Shown piece by piece: positions 30,025 through 39,391 of a stretch of 64,000 nucleotides of DNA (position 1 is its first letter; every line of letters begins with the position of its first letter). The stretch is from Gammaproteobacteria bacterium (GTDB taxonomy: Bacteria; Pseudomonadota; Gammaproteobacteria; Eutrophobiales; Eutrophobiaceae): positions 21,612-85,611 of the forward strand of contig WVYN01000021.1 in assembly GCA_011772965.1 (NCBI GenBank), in the 5' to 3' direction. The notes beneath the pieces were generated by a model. It made no database searches, was not told the DNA's origin, and saw only the letters and a list, made by a program, of their open reading frames with translations. A program made the translations under genes and the position numbers.

Positions 30025-30573
30025 ATGCAAACCGCAGATATATTTATCCTGCTGATTATTGCCTTGCCTGCTCTTGCAGGTTTAATATATGGCTTTCTGA
30101 ATATTGTTTTTTCCATACTGGCATGGATACTGGCTCTGATAATCGCCACCAAATTTTCCTCAGCATTTGCCACCCTATTTTCAGGTTTTATAGATACTCC
30201 TATACTCAGAGCCGCTCTGGGTTTCATTTCGCTTTTTATATTGTGCCTGGTGCTTCTGACAGTTATCAGCTTTCTGATCGTAAAATTACTGGGCAGAACA
30301 GGGCTGACTGCTGCAGACAGGGTTCTGGGTCTGTTTTTTGGGATGGCTCTGGGAGGTGTTATAGTGTTGGTCGTGGTTTTTTTTGCCGGTTTCACCGCTA
30401 TTCCGACAGCAGATTGGTGGAAAAACTCATTGGTAATTCAACCTTTTGAAAGGATCTCTGTATGGGCGGAACGCTTTTTACCTGATGACATGGCCAGATA
30501 TCACAGTTATGAAGTTTCCATGACAGAATCATCAGCGCTTATTAATCATATTGCCCCGCTGAAAATGACCTAG
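30025..30573 (+). CDS. cvpA: CvpA family inner-membrane protein
   Basis: The 182-residue protein has four hydrophobic segments (about residues 5-25, 29-50, 65-87 and 101-125), matching the CvpA family first described as needed for colicin V production. The biochemical role remains unclear in the family. It stands between dedD and purF as in E. coli, ten bases before purF, so the two are probably co-transcribed. The segment ILILIALPALAGLIYG-like start (DIFILLIIALPALAGLIYGF) is characteristic. Confidence 0.92.
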   Translation: MQTADIFILLIIALPALAGLIYGFLNIVFSILAWILALIIATKFSSAFATLFSGFIDTPILRAALGFISLFILCLVLLTVISFLIVKLLGRTGLTAADRVLGLFFGMALGGVIVLVVVFFAGFTAIPTADWWKNSLVIQPFERISVWAERFLPDDMARYHSYEVSMTESSALINHIAPLKMT

Positions 30574-30582
30574 AATATTAAA

Positions 30583-32094
30583 ATGTGTGGAATAGTAGGT
30601 ATTGTTGCAAAAAATTACGTTAACCAGGCTATCTATGACGCCTTGACGGTCTTGCAACACCGGGGACAGGATGCCGCGGGTATGGTGACCTATGAAAATG
30701 GACGATTGTTTCTGCGCAAGGACAATGGCATGGTCAGGGATGTCTTTCACACCCGGCATATGTTAAACCTCAGAGGTAATGTGGGTATTGGGCATGTGCG
30801 TTACCCTACTGCAGGCTGCTCCTCTTCAGCCGAAGCCCAGCCATTTTATGTCAATTCCCCTTATGGAATCACTCTTGCGCATAATGGTAATCTTACTAAT
30901 GGTGAAGAACTTAAAAAAGAGCTCTTTGTTGAAGATTTAAGACATCTCAATACAGATTCAGACTCTGAGGTGCTGCTTAATGTTCTTGCAAGGGAATTGC
31001 AACGCTCCGGTAAGCTGCGCCTGGAAGTGGACGATGTTTTTGATGCAGTGAGTCGACTGCATGAGCGATGCAGTGGCGGTTATGCAGCAGTTGCCATGAT
31101 TACCGGCTTTGGAGTTCTGGGGTTTCGGGATCCACATGGCATCCGGCCAGTATCGTTTGGTCAGCGTGATACAGATATGGGCAAGGAATACATCATAGCC
31201 TCTGAAAGTGTCGCAATAGATGCATTGAATTTTGAACTTGTCAGAGACATAAGGCCGGGTGAGGCGGTTTTTATTACCAATGACGGAGAAATATATACCA
31301 GGGAATGTGCTAAAGATGCCAGATACTCACCCTGTATTTTTGAATACGTCTATCTGGCCAGACCAGACTCGATTATTGATAATATTTCCGTTCACAAGGC
31401 CAGGTTGCGTATGGGTGAAGCGCTGGCCAGAAAGATTTTAGAGGCCAGGCCTGATCATGATATTGATGTCGTTATTCCGATCCCTGATACCGGACGGACT
31501 TCGGCCTTACCCCTGGCATATAATCTGGGTGTCAAATATCGTGAAGGATTTATCAAGAATCGTTATATACCACGTACTTTTATCATGCCGGGCCAGGCCA
31601 TACGCAAAAAATCTGTCAGACAAAAACTGAATGCCATTGATCTTGAATTTCGCGATAAGAATGTTTTACTGGTTGATGATTCAATAGTGCGGGGGACAAC
31701 ATCCGGAGAGATTATTCAAATGGCGCGTGATGCCGGTGCAAAAAAGGTTTACTTTGCTTCTGCTGCACCGCCGGTGCGTTATCCAAATGTGTATGGCATT
31801 GATATGCCTTCCGCCAGTGAGTTGATCGCTAATAACCGATCGGAAGACGAGATCGCCAAGATTATTGGTGCAGATTGGTTAATTTACCAGGACCTTGATG
31901 ATTTGATTCAGGCGGTCAGCTTTGCAGAGGACAGCATCAAGCAGTTCGATCTTTCCTGTTTTAATGGTGAATATGTAACCGGAGACGTTAATACTGACTA
32001 TCTTGACAGACTTAATGATCTAAGAAATGATGAAGCCAAGGCCATTCGACAGGCAAACGGGGAAAATCTGATTGACCTGTCGAATAATGCCTAG
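30583..32094 (+). CDS. purF: Amidophosphoribosyltransferase
   Basis: PurF catalyses the first step of purine synthesis, moving glutamine ammonia onto PRPP. The 503-residue protein starts MCGIVGIV, so Cys2 becomes the N-terminal nucleophile after methionine removal. The Ntn-hydrolase domain includes [11 protein letters not shown] and AHNGNLTN; the phosphoribosyltransferase domain has the PRPP motif [17 protein letters not shown]. Length and motifs match the E. coli type, without a long propeptide. In many relatives metZ follows directly; here about 7.4 kb of other genes intervene. Confidence 0.97.
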   Translation: MCGIVGIVAKNYVNQAIYDALTVLQHRGQDAAGMVTYENGRLFLRKDNGMVRDVFHTRHMLNLRGNVGIGHVRYPTAGCSSSAEAQPFYVNSPYGITLAHNGNLTNGEELKKELFVEDLRHLNTDSDSEVLLNVLARELQRSGKLRLEVDDVFDAVSRLHERCSGGYAAVAMITGFGVLGFRDPHGIRPVSFGQRDTDMGKEYIIASESVAIDALNFELVRDIRPGEAVFITNDGEIYTRECAKDARYSPCIFEYVYLARPDSIIDNISVHKARLRMGEALARKILEARPDHDIDVVIPIPDTGRTSALPLAYNLGVKYREGFIKNRYIPRTFIMPGQAIRKKSVRQKLNAIDLEFRDKNVLLVDDSIVRGTTSGEIIQMARDAGAKKVYFASAAPPVRYPNVYGIDMPSASELIANNRSEDEIAKIIGADWLIYQDLDDLIQAVSFAEDSIKQFDLSCFNGEYVTGDVNTDYLDRLNDLRNDEAKAIRQANGENLIDLSNNA

Positions 32095-32097
32095 AAT

Positions 32098-32409
32098 CTA
32101 GTTTATTGTAATTCCTTTCTCCTCATAATCTTCCAGGGTACGAGATTGTAATACCATATTTAGCATTTCAATCGCTTCCTGTAATCCATTAGCAAATACC
32201 TTTGCGCTATCACTGTCTACATCCACATTGAAGAAATTCTCATAGGTTTTGGTCGGGAGGTCACCAAAACATTTTTTGTATAGGGCAATATTTATGGCGA
32301 GTAACCTGACAGATTGTGCCAGTTCGCTCTTGTCACTCATGGCCACCAGAGATTGAAGATCCTCTTCAGTGGATTTGATATCAACCAGTTCCAAGTGTAA
32401 ATCTTTCAT
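32098..32409 (-). CDS. Small acidic protein of unknown function
   Basis: The open frame extends up to 32664, but the best start is the ATG at 32409, which has AAGGTAAT nine bases upstream and begins the protein-like part MKDLHLELVDIKSTEEDLQS. This gives 103 residues, acidic and mostly helical (for example AQSVRLLAINIALYKKCFGDLPTKTYENFF), with no signal peptide or membrane segment. I do not recognise a family. It converges on purF with three bases between the stops and faces away from the DUF1631 genes. The region upstream to 32664 in this frame is not convincing protein. Confidence 0.6.
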   Translation of the reverse strand: MKDLHLELVDIKSTEEDLQSLVAMSDKSELAQSVRLLAINIALYKKCFGDLPTKTYENFFNVDVDSDSAKVFANGLQEAIEMLNMVLQSRTLEDYEEKGITIN

Positions 32410-32785
32410 CGTTATTACCTTGCCTTCATGTTTTGTGGAATATGCAGCAAGGTTCATGCCGATTTTTAGGAATAATAAAAACAAGAACTTGGAATTCGTA
32501 CACCAAATGGATGAGACGTTTTTGTCACTTTCGGACGATGCGCGCACAGGAGAATTTCCGGGGGATAATAAGGCATACTTGAGCGTCCATAATAGAAAGA
32601 TCAAATGGGTCACGTTTACAAGAGTTTTGTTGTGAATCTGTTCACAGCCAATAGACCAGAGCATTGAAACAACTTCGCCGATACCTTAAACAGCCATTTG
32701 TAAGCTTATGTTTTTATTTGGTGTAATTCTGAATGGCGATTGCCATAAAACTTCCCGATTACACCTCACTCTGACAGGGTACGGT

Positions 32786-33925
32786 ATGTTCTCTGAGCAT
32801 AAATATACACCGAATCAAGAGCTGCTAATCGAATGCCAGCGGCTGATTACGGAGGATCTCTCTGGCCCGCTTAATATGTTGTTTGATGAAGCGGAAGATA
32901 TCCTTTTTGATCTGGCAGAAAAAGGGGATACCAATGCCAAAAACTTCTACTTCAATGCCATGAATGAAATTCGTCAGAAGCGACAGGCAATACAGGCCGA
33001 TTTCAGCAATGGTTTCATTGAACAGATCAACGAGCAATTGACTAGTTCCAGGCAAGGGAAATTTGCCAGATTCTTCAGTAAAAGCAGGTCAAAACCCAGG
33101 GCAATATCAATTGAAGAATCCCTGGCACTGAACTCAGCAGTTGGTAAATTAAACCAGAGTTGTGGACAGGCCCTGCTGTCACTTGATCAGAAGATGTCAC
33201 GAATCCTTGGTAATATGGCTACTTCCAGACAACTGGATAATCCTTTCCGACCTGAGGCAGTCTGTATCGCTTTTCAGCGTGCATGTGATGAAATTGAGTC
33301 AGGACTTGAAGTCAAATTGATGATACTCAAGTTGTTTGAGAAATATGGTCCTCCAGGTCTAAAACATGCATATACAAAACTAAAAAATTTATTATCAGAA
33401 AAAGAAGATATCACGATAGATAAACAGGACAGGAAGTCCTTTGACAAGACTTTAATGCTTGCTGCCAATAGCAAAATCAAGCTTGAAATCAAGAGACATC
33501 TATCAGTGACTTCACTTCCTCAATTCATACAGAGCTTCCTGTATGTTTACTGGTTCAAATTAATGCTGAAGATATATCTTAAGACCGGGACACGTTCCAA
33601 TTCCTGGAAACAATCCATGCTGGTTATAGATGATCTGATCAGATTATTTGATCAAAAAAGACTGAATCATGGAGAAAAACGCGATAAAGAAATTATTTAT
33701 CTGATTGAGCGTTTAAAAAACGGGATGCAGATTATTTCCGTACCGGCCAGAACAAGAGAAAAGTTTATCACTGAATTGCTGGAGTATAACATATTCCTTG
33801 CCAAGAAATCCGGCAAGCGTAGCCAAGTGCCCAGTAGCATCAAAAATACTCCAGTAAATTCGGTGCGAGATAGTAATCTTCCGTTCATGGATGAATTATT
33901 TGTGGATAACAAGACCTTAGATTGA
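32786..33925 (+). CDS. DUF1631-related protein A
   Basis: Starting at the ATG at 32786 (MFSEHKYTPNQELLIE) the product has 379 residues; the frame is open from 32708. It is helical and soluble. The central part resembles DUF1631 proteins: LPQFIQSFLYVYWFKLMLKIY, then SWKQSMLVIDDLIRLF and ERLKNGMQI, a pattern close to the family's 'LP.Fv..FL...W..vl...yl ... W......iDdLi'. DUF1631 proteins are found in proteobacteria and have no established function. The C-terminus ends SNLPFMDELFVDNKTLD, a motif repeated in the next gene. It is followed by a paralogue on the same strand about 100 bases later. Confidence 0.7.
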   Translation: MFSEHKYTPNQELLIECQRLITEDLSGPLNMLFDEAEDILFDLAEKGDTNAKNFYFNAMNEIRQKRQAIQADFSNGFIEQINEQLTSSRQGKFARFFSKSRSKPRAISIEESLALNSAVGKLNQSCGQALLSLDQKMSRILGNMATSRQLDNPFRPEAVCIAFQRACDEIESGLEVKLMILKLFEKYGPPGLKHAYTKLKNLLSEKEDITIDKQDRKSFDKTLMLAANSKIKLEIKRHLSVTSLPQFIQSFLYVYWFKLMLKIYLKTGTRSNSWKQSMLVIDDLIRLFDQKRLNHGEKRDKEIIYLIERLKNGMQIISVPARTREKFITELLEYNIFLAKKSGKRSQVPSSIKNTPVNSVRDSNLPFMDELFVDNKTLD

Positions 33926-34027
33926 ATATTTAATATTTATTTCAATGCAACTGGTCTATAATTTAATATAATGTTTATTATCTGATTGACTACCAACCTG
34001 TGATTGATAGCAAACAGGCGAAAGAAG

Positions 34028-35035
34028 ATGATAGAAGAAACACAAGACAAGGATACTAAAAATAAACCCGGGCGTTCTCATGCCAAGGCAGGCAACCTTT
34101 TGTCAAAAAAACTGGGCGTCGTTTCCAAGCAATTTGCCGATGTCATTAAAAACAAGGCCAATGAAATTGCATCTAATAAAAAGCTCAGGCAGGAGGTTGA
34201 TCGTCAGATTGCCAATGCCGGAGTTCTCTCTGAAAAATTCATGGTTGCCTCAGTTAACGTTGCTAACAGCATCAAGGCAAAAGCTCATGACATTGCTGCC
34301 AGCAACATGGTGAGTCAGGAAATAAACAACCGGCTTAGCGAAGTAGATACTCCGGATTTTATCAAACAGTTTCTCCATACCGAATGGAGCAAGCTAATGT
34401 TGAAGATATACCAGAGACAGGGTACGGAAACCAATGCCTGGCTACAGTCCGTGCGGGTGATTGATGATATGGTCAAATTGATCAATACCCGTTATTTCAT
34501 TTCTGGGTCTGACAGGACCGCAAAGTTAGAGTACCTTCTGGAACGAGTTAAAAATGGTATGCAAATACTCCAGATGCCTATTGAGGCTCAGGAACAATTA
34601 ATCAGGCAAATAATAAATTACGATAAATACCTTATAGGCAAGGCCAACCAGATTCAGGCCGCCAAAGCCGCTGCTAACAACAAGAACAGCAAAGGCGCTG
34701 TCCTGTTCAATGAACCATTCGGTAATGAATTGCTCGCCGATAATAAGCCGGCAAAAACCACCAAGCCAACAAAAGGCAGCAAGTCAACTGCTGCTGGCAA
34801 GCGGGCTGCAGCTAAAAAGACTGGGGACAGTCGTTCCAGCTCTATTAAATTCGGGACTTATATCCCTCCCTATGAAGAATCCAGTAATAATAACGATTCC
34901 GCGGACAGTGCGGTAAACGAGAAAAAGGACGGCACTGCCAACCAATCTGCCTCTGGCCGGAAAGCCAAATCTACTTCCAACAATAGCAGTTTGCCATTCT
35001 CAGACGAATTACTGGTGGATAAGAAGGATAAATAA
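34028..35035 (+). CDS. DUF1631-related protein B with tandem repeat and repeated LPFxDEL motif
   Basis: The ATG at 34028 gives 335 residues; a TTG at 34004 is possible. Residues about 25-108 consist of two copies of a 42-residue helical repeat (LSKKLGVVSKQFADVIKNKA and LSEKFMVASVNVANSIKAKA begin the copies). Residues about 107-205 match the DUF1631-like core of the previous protein: DFIKQFLHTEWSKLMLKIYQ, WLQSVRVIDDMVKLI, ERVKNGMQIL. The tail is lysine/alanine/serine-rich and contains LFNEPFGNELLADNK near 226 and LPFSDELLVDKKDK at the very end, echoing the end of protein A. The pair looks like a gene duplication. Function is unknown. Confidence 0.7.
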   Translation: MIEETQDKDTKNKPGRSHAKAGNLLSKKLGVVSKQFADVIKNKANEIASNKKLRQEVDRQIANAGVLSEKFMVASVNVANSIKAKAHDIAASNMVSQEINNRLSEVDTPDFIKQFLHTEWSKLMLKIYQRQGTETNAWLQSVRVIDDMVKLINTRYFISGSDRTAKLEYLLERVKNGMQILQMPIEAQEQLIRQIINYDKYLIGKANQIQAAKAAANNKNSKGAVLFNEPFGNELLADNKPAKTTKPTKGSKSTAAGKRAAAKKTGDSRSSSIKFGTYIPPYEESSNNNDSADSAVNEKKDGTANQSASGRKAKSTSNNSSLPFSDELLVDKKDK

Positions 35036-35323
35036 CCGCTTGCTCGGGAGGCGGGTCCCGGCGTTCCACTCCATTATTTATCTGATTTCCCTGGGGTGAT
35101 CTCTCAGTATCGCTTGTCTCAAACTGAAGACAGGTTTCACTGCTATATTCCCTCATTTTCCACACTTGTTTACATAAAACATAATATTTTCAAGTAGATA
35201 AAGTGTTCATGTGAACTGGTTTAATTTTTGCATGATACCTTCTTACGCCACATTGCTCGTGGTCTCAGGCCTGGTGAGAAGATAATTGAAGAAACAGGGA
35301 GATATTACCCTGACGAGGTGTGT

Positions 35324-35830
35324 GTGAAACAGAGAGAGCACATATCCATTCAGGTAAATCAAAGGCAAACTGGATTCAGCACAATGGAAATGGTATTGAC
35401 GGTTTCCGTGGTGCTGCTTATGTTTTCCCTAGTCATTCCTGCCGCCCGCGAAATAGTTAATAAAACCCGTTCTGATAATGTTGTTGTCGATCTTGAGAAA
35501 ATCCAGAGTGATATAAATGATTTTATAACTATCAACCGGCGCCTGCCTGATTCATTGGCAGAGATTTATGCTGATATTCCAAGAGATCCCTGGGGTAATA
35601 AATTTAAATATCTGAATATTGCTGATAGTGATGAGTCAATAAAATTCAAGGTACGCAAATACAAATTTATTAAGAACCTGAATTCTGATTATGATCTATT
35701 CAGCGTAGGGATCGATGGCGAGAGTGTTCAGCCTCTTATAGGAAAATCAAGTCGTGATGATATAGTCAGGGCAAAAAACGGTTTATTTATTGGTCCTGCG
35801 GAAGAGCTGATAAAATCAATAAATGAATAA
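35324..35830 (+). CDS. GspG-like pseudopilin (type IV pilin-like)
   Basis: A GTG at 35324 with GAGG six bases upstream gives 168 residues beginning (M)KQREHIS. A prepilin peptidase site is visible: QTG followed by FSTMEMVLTVSVVLLMFSLV, with Glu at +5 of the mature protein and a hydrophobic N-terminal helix. The C-terminal domain has DPWGNKFKYLN and DYDLFSVGIDGE, the pattern of the type II secretion major pseudopilin GspG. The leader is long, about 17-18 residues before the cleavage site. No other gsp or pil gene is nearby, so it is an orphan. It could be exported and assembled by a secretion or pilus system encoded elsewhere. Confidence 0.75.
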   Translation: MKQREHISIQVNQRQTGFSTMEMVLTVSVVLLMFSLVIPAAREIVNKTRSDNVVVDLEKIQSDINDFITINRRLPDSLAEIYADIPRDPWGNKFKYLNIADSDESIKFKVRKYKFIKNLNSDYDLFSVGIDGESVQPLIGKSSRDDIVRAKNGLFIGPAEELIKSINE

Positions 35831-35844
35831 TAACCTGGAGAAAG

Positions 35845-36138
35845 TTAATATCCGGTAAAAGCATTTTTATTTACATAAACATAACCCGCAACACCAATAC
35901 TGGATAATCGGTTGTCAAAACGGGTATAGGAAATCAATCCCAGATCATGATAATCAGGTGGTGTGATAGTAAATACTCCTCGCGCGAGAACACCACCCAG
36001 AGCATTATCGTATTCCAACTTGTTAACTATCTTGTTAATATGAGCCTCTTTTACCGGGTTAGTCACTGATAAAAGTATGGCAGCAACCAAAATAATAATG
36101 ATGACCAGTGCCATCGATTTGCCATCTTGAAATTTCAT
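35845..36138 (-). CDS. Small membrane-anchored protein, DUF4359-like
   Basis: The ATG at 36138 has GGAGAATGGT just upstream and gives 97 residues; the frame runs further up to 36231 but inside aceK. After MKFQDGKSM there is one membrane helix (ALVIIIILVAAILLSV) followed by TNPVKEAHINKIVNK and a C-terminal part with YHDLGLISYTRF and SIGVAGYVYVNK. The 'TNP.KE' start after the helix and the final beta-rich part resemble DUF4359 proteins, which are uncharacterised. It lies 16 bases after aceK in the icd-aceK direction and is probably co-transcribed. Confidence 0.6.
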   Translation of the reverse strand: MKFQDGKSMALVIIIILVAAILLSVTNPVKEAHINKIVNKLEYDNALGGVLARGVFTITPPDYHDLGLISYTRFDNRLSSIGVAGYVYVNKNAFTGY

Positions 36139-36154
36139 ACCATTCTCCGAAATA

Positions 36155-37906
36155 TTAAAACTCTTGCTCAGCATAATTTTTTGGCAAACCAGGCGTTTTG
36201 TAAGGCACAATAACTGAAATTTGACCCTCAAGGTGTTTGGCCTTGATATTACGCCAGTAATTGGCTGTTAATAAATCTCCGTGAACCTTCAGGAATAGTG
36301 TGCGCAGTTCATTGTCCATGGCGAGAAACTTGATAAATTCCTGGGGGAAAATGTCATTTTCATTTACATGGTACCAAGTATCCGATCGCATCTCATCGAT
36401 GATATTATCGGCCTCCGGAATATCCCTGAAATTACAATCCGTGATGAGGCTGACCTCATCATAATCATAGAAGATGATCCGGCCGTGCCTAGTTACACCA
36501 AAGTTTTTCAATAGAAGGTCTCCAGGAAAAATATTGGTCTGGGCAAGATCCTTAATAGCCTGCCCATAATCCAGAATGGCAAGCTTCGCCGCTTCCCTTG
36601 TCGATTGCCTGATATACAGATTGAGGGGTTTGACCCGGCGCTCTATGTAAACATGTTCGAACAAGAGATTGTCATCAGCGATTTTCACCGTATTGGATGC
36701 CTCTTCCAGAAGTTCTTGTTTTAGTTCTCCTGAAAAGCGGTTAATCGGAAATTCAAGATTCTGAAATTCCTGAGTATCAATCAGACGACCGGCACGGTCA
36801 TGTTTTGAGACCAGTTTGTATTTCTCAATAACCTCACCCGGTGTGATGGTTTTGGGGAATGCGAATTTGTTTCGTATCACCTTGAAGACAAGGTCATATG
36901 ATGGCAGTGTAAATACGATCATTACCAGTCCCCTGTCACCCTCGGTATGGACGAACTTGTCGTTGGTATTTTGCATATGTTTGCTGAAGATTCGGTAACG
37001 TTCTGTCTTCCCCTGGCGCAATCTTCCCAATACAGTATAGAGTTCATCGAGTGGTTTTCTTGGCAGGATGGAATGAATGAAATGAACTGTACCCACAACA
37101 GAATTGGGATCTGCAAAATAATATGAACGTGTGTAGCTGAACACGAGGCTAACCTCTTCTTCGGAAAGAAATACAGCATCTACATCGATGCCATAATCTG
37201 TGTTCTTGAATGCTATCACGATGGGGGATATTCCTTTGTGCATAATTATACGTCCGATCATATAGGCCCGGGCGGCTTGGTAGAAAAATGTATCTATAAA
37301 TTCAAACCGAAGGCAATCTTGTTCATCATGTTCTGGTTCATTGGCAATGAATTTTTCAATTTCACTGGATATATAGACTGAATTTCGTGTTATATCCGAA
37401 TAGGGTACTCTGAATGAGAAATCCTCAAATATGGTTTCGAATATCTTTTCAAGAGAACCCCAATAAGGATAACGACGCAAATTTAGTGACTTCGTCATCT
37501 CGATATCTTCCTCCAGACTGGACTCAACAAATTCCAGGTTGGAGTCTACCCCGACAGTATCAAAGATACGTCGTGTTACCGAATTGAAGAAAGTCTTGAT
37601 AAAACCGGCATCCGGTACTTTTTTCAGCCTTGCTCCAAAATACGAGCGAATCAGGTTCCAGAACTGGTGATCATATGTTCTGTTTCCCTGCGTTTTTTGC
37701 AGCAAAAGGACAACTCGTCTGACAGATTTTTCATAGAGATTAATGCGTTCAACAATATCATCCTGGTGTCCTTGCCAGTCTCTCTTTTCAAAGCGGGTTC
37801 GGGCGCGGCGGGTGATTTTATGGAATGCGCTGTTATAACGGACGAAGCCGTCGTAAATGATCTGCGAGCTTTCGGCAATAAGTTCCCTGTCTCGCGATTT
37901 TGCCAT
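36155..37906 (-). CDS. aceK: Isocitrate dehydrogenase kinase/phosphatase
   Basis: AceK phosphorylates a serine of isocitrate dehydrogenase to switch it off and removes the phosphate again, which controls flow between the TCA cycle and the glyoxylate shunt. The 583-residue protein is close to the 578 of E. coli and starts with the family's helical regulatory domain (AESSQIIYDGFVRYNSAFHKITRRA). The C-terminal kinase-like domain contains PLNLYIRQ and the active-site stretch NFGVTRHGRIIFYDYDEV. It is 14 bases downstream of icd, its target, instead of next to aceBA as in enterobacteria. aceA and aceB are not in the window. Confidence 0.95.
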   Translation of the reverse strand: MAKSRDRELIAESSQIIYDGFVRYNSAFHKITRRARTRFEKRDWQGHQDDIVERINLYEKSVRRVVLLLQKTQGNRTYDHQFWNLIRSYFGARLKKVPDAGFIKTFFNSVTRRIFDTVGVDSNLEFVESSLEEDIEMTKSLNLRRYPYWGSLEKIFETIFEDFSFRVPYSDITRNSVYISSEIEKFIANEPEHDEQDCLRFEFIDTFFYQAARAYMIGRIIMHKGISPIVIAFKNTDYGIDVDAVFLSEEEVSLVFSYTRSYYFADPNSVVGTVHFIHSILPRKPLDELYTVLGRLRQGKTERYRIFSKHMQNTNDKFVHTEGDRGLVMIVFTLPSYDLVFKVIRNKFAFPKTITPGEVIEKYKLVSKHDRAGRLIDTQEFQNLEFPINRFSGELKQELLEEASNTVKIADDNLLFEHVYIERRVKPLNLYIRQSTREAAKLAILDYGQAIKDLAQTNIFPGDLLLKNFGVTRHGRIIFYDYDEVSLITDCNFRDIPEADNIIDEMRSDTWYHVNENDIFPQEFIKFLAMDNELRTLFLKVHGDLLTANYWRNIKAKHLEGQISVIVPYKTPGLPKNYAEQEF

Positions 37907-37920
37907 GGTTATGTTTTGCT

Positions 37921-39216
37921 TTAGAGACTGGCGATCAAGGCATCACCGAACTCACTGCATTTAACCTCTTTGGCACCCTCCATCAGACGGGCAAAATCAT
38001 AGGTTACGACTTTATTTGCAATGGTTTTATCCATCGAGGCAATGATCAGATCCGCCGCTTCTGTCCATCCAAGATAACGCAACATCATCTCACCTGAGAG
38101 CAGAACAGAACCCGGATTGACCTTATCCAGACCCGCATATTTCGGTGCAGTGCCATGAGTGGCCTCAAATATGGCATGGCCGGTGTCATAATTAATATTA
38201 CCCCCCGGGGCTATGCCAATCCCGCCAACCTGGGCCGCCAGTGCATCTGAGAGATAATCACCGTTGAGATTCATGGTCGCAATCACATCGAATTCCGTGG
38301 GACGGGTCAGGACTTGCTGCAGGGTAATGTCGGCAATCGAGTCCCTGATTAATATTTTACCGGTCTGTAGAGCCGCTTCTTGTTCCTTATTGGCCACTTC
38401 CATGCCTTTTTCAGCCAGTGTTCTCTCCCATTGCTCCCAGGTGTAAGTACGGTTTGCAAACTCTCTCTCTGCAAGCGCATAACCCCAGTTTCTGAAGGCA
38501 CCTTCAGTGAATTTCATGATGTTGCCCTTGTGTACAAAGGTAACGCTTTTTCTCTCATTATCAATCGCATACTTAATAGCTGCCCTGACCAGTCGTTCTG
38601 TTCCTTCACGGGATACAGGTTTTATCCCAATGCCGGATGATTCCGGAAAGCGGATCTTCTGGTAAAACGATGGAAATGACTTTTCGAATAACTCCATAAA
38701 TTTCAGATTATCTTTGCTGCCATTTTCAAATTCGATGCCAGCATAAATATCCTCGGTGTTTTCCCTAAAGATTACCATGTCAACTTTTTCCGGGTGTTTT
38801 ACCGGTGATGGCACGCCTTTGAACCATCTGACCGGCCGCAGACAGACGTAGAGATCCAGTATCTGGCGCAGGGCAACATTGAGTGAACGAATGCCGCCAC
38901 CTATCGGTGTGGTCAAGGGTCCCTTTATGGCAACCAGGTATTGACGGCAGGCATTCAGGGTTTCATCTGGTAACCAGCTTCCCATCTGAGCATTGGCTTT
39001 TTCCCCTGCCAGCACTTCCAACCAGTAAATCTTGCGTTTACCGGCATAAGCCTTTTCAACCGCTGCATCGAGTACTCTGACTGAGGCCCGCCAGACATCA
39101 GGCCCAATTCCATCTCCTTCTATAAAGGGAATGATTGGGTTATCCGGCACAGTTAGCACCCCGTTACTGATGGTTATCTTGCTGCCTTCCTTCGGTGGGT
39201 TAAATTCCTCAGCCAA
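37921..39216 (-). CDS. icd: NADP-dependent isocitrate dehydrogenase
   Basis: Icd oxidatively decarboxylates isocitrate to 2-oxoglutarate. The 431-residue product is of the E. coli type: [20 protein letters not shown] at the N-terminus, Ser111 in [13 protein letters not shown] (the site that AceK phosphorylates, equivalent to Ser113 of E. coli), the KYA catalytic lysine/tyrosine region, and [20 protein letters not shown] for NADP. Having aceK directly downstream strongly supports regulation by phosphorylation. The gene starts divergently from metZ; its promoter should be between 39217 and about 39330. Confidence 0.96.
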   Translation of the reverse strand: MAEEFNPPKEGSKITISNGVLTVPDNPIIPFIEGDGIGPDVWRASVRVLDAAVEKAYAGKRKIYWLEVLAGEKANAQMGSWLPDETLNACRQYLVAIKGPLTTPIGGGIRSLNVALRQILDLYVCLRPVRWFKGVPSPVKHPEKVDMVIFRENTEDIYAGIEFENGSKDNLKFMELFEKSFPSFYQKIRFPESSGIGIKPVSREGTERLVRAAIKYAIDNERKSVTFVHKGNIMKFTEGAFRNWGYALAEREFANRTYTWEQWERTLAEKGMEVANKEQEAALQTGKILIRDSIADITLQQVLTRPTEFDVIATMNLNGDYLSDALAAQVGGIGIAPGGNINYDTGHAIFEATHGTAPKYAGLDKVNPGSVLLSGEMMLRYLGWTEAADLIIASMDKTIANKVVTYDFARLMEGAKEVKCSEFGDALIASL

Positions 39217-39337
39217 GGGTGATTCTCCTCATCAATAGTAATTTATTTTTTATTCTACCATGAGCGTGCCATGGGCACTCAATTCGCACCGTGGATGGTT
39301 GACAGTAACTGGCTAATTCACTATCGTTTTGCCAATG

Positions 39338-39390
39338 GCGCCGATTTGATATCAGCTTGCGGGCGCATTAAAAATACCGCTAAAGAGAGT
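39338..39390 (+). promoter_or_regulatory. Probable SAM-II riboswitch aptamer upstream of metZ
   Basis: The order of elements matches the SAM-II (SAM_alpha) class as I remember it: stem P1 5' strand GCGCC at 39338-39342, then GATTTG, then AGCTTGC at 39354-39360, the P1 3' strand GGCGC at 39362-39366, ATTAAAAA, and the conserved GCTAAAG at 39379-39385 followed by GAG. In that class the GCUAAA segment folds back into the P1 loop as a pseudoknot when S-adenosylmethionine binds. GCTAAAG is also perfectly complementary to CTTTAGC at 39398-39404, the left arm of the terminator that follows, so ligand binding can control termination. SAM-II switches act on methionine genes, consistent with metZ. The match is from pattern memory, not a covariance search. 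Confidence 0.75.
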
Positions 39391-39391
39391 C

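Noticed and set aside
32410-32664. N-terminal extension of the small protein gene ending at 32098
   Set aside because: The extension reads as unlikely protein, and the ATG at 32409 has its own ribosome site.
35228-35323. Upstream extension of the pseudopilin gene
   Set aside because: It would give an implausibly long leader of about 50 residues; the GTG at 35324 has a good ribosome site.
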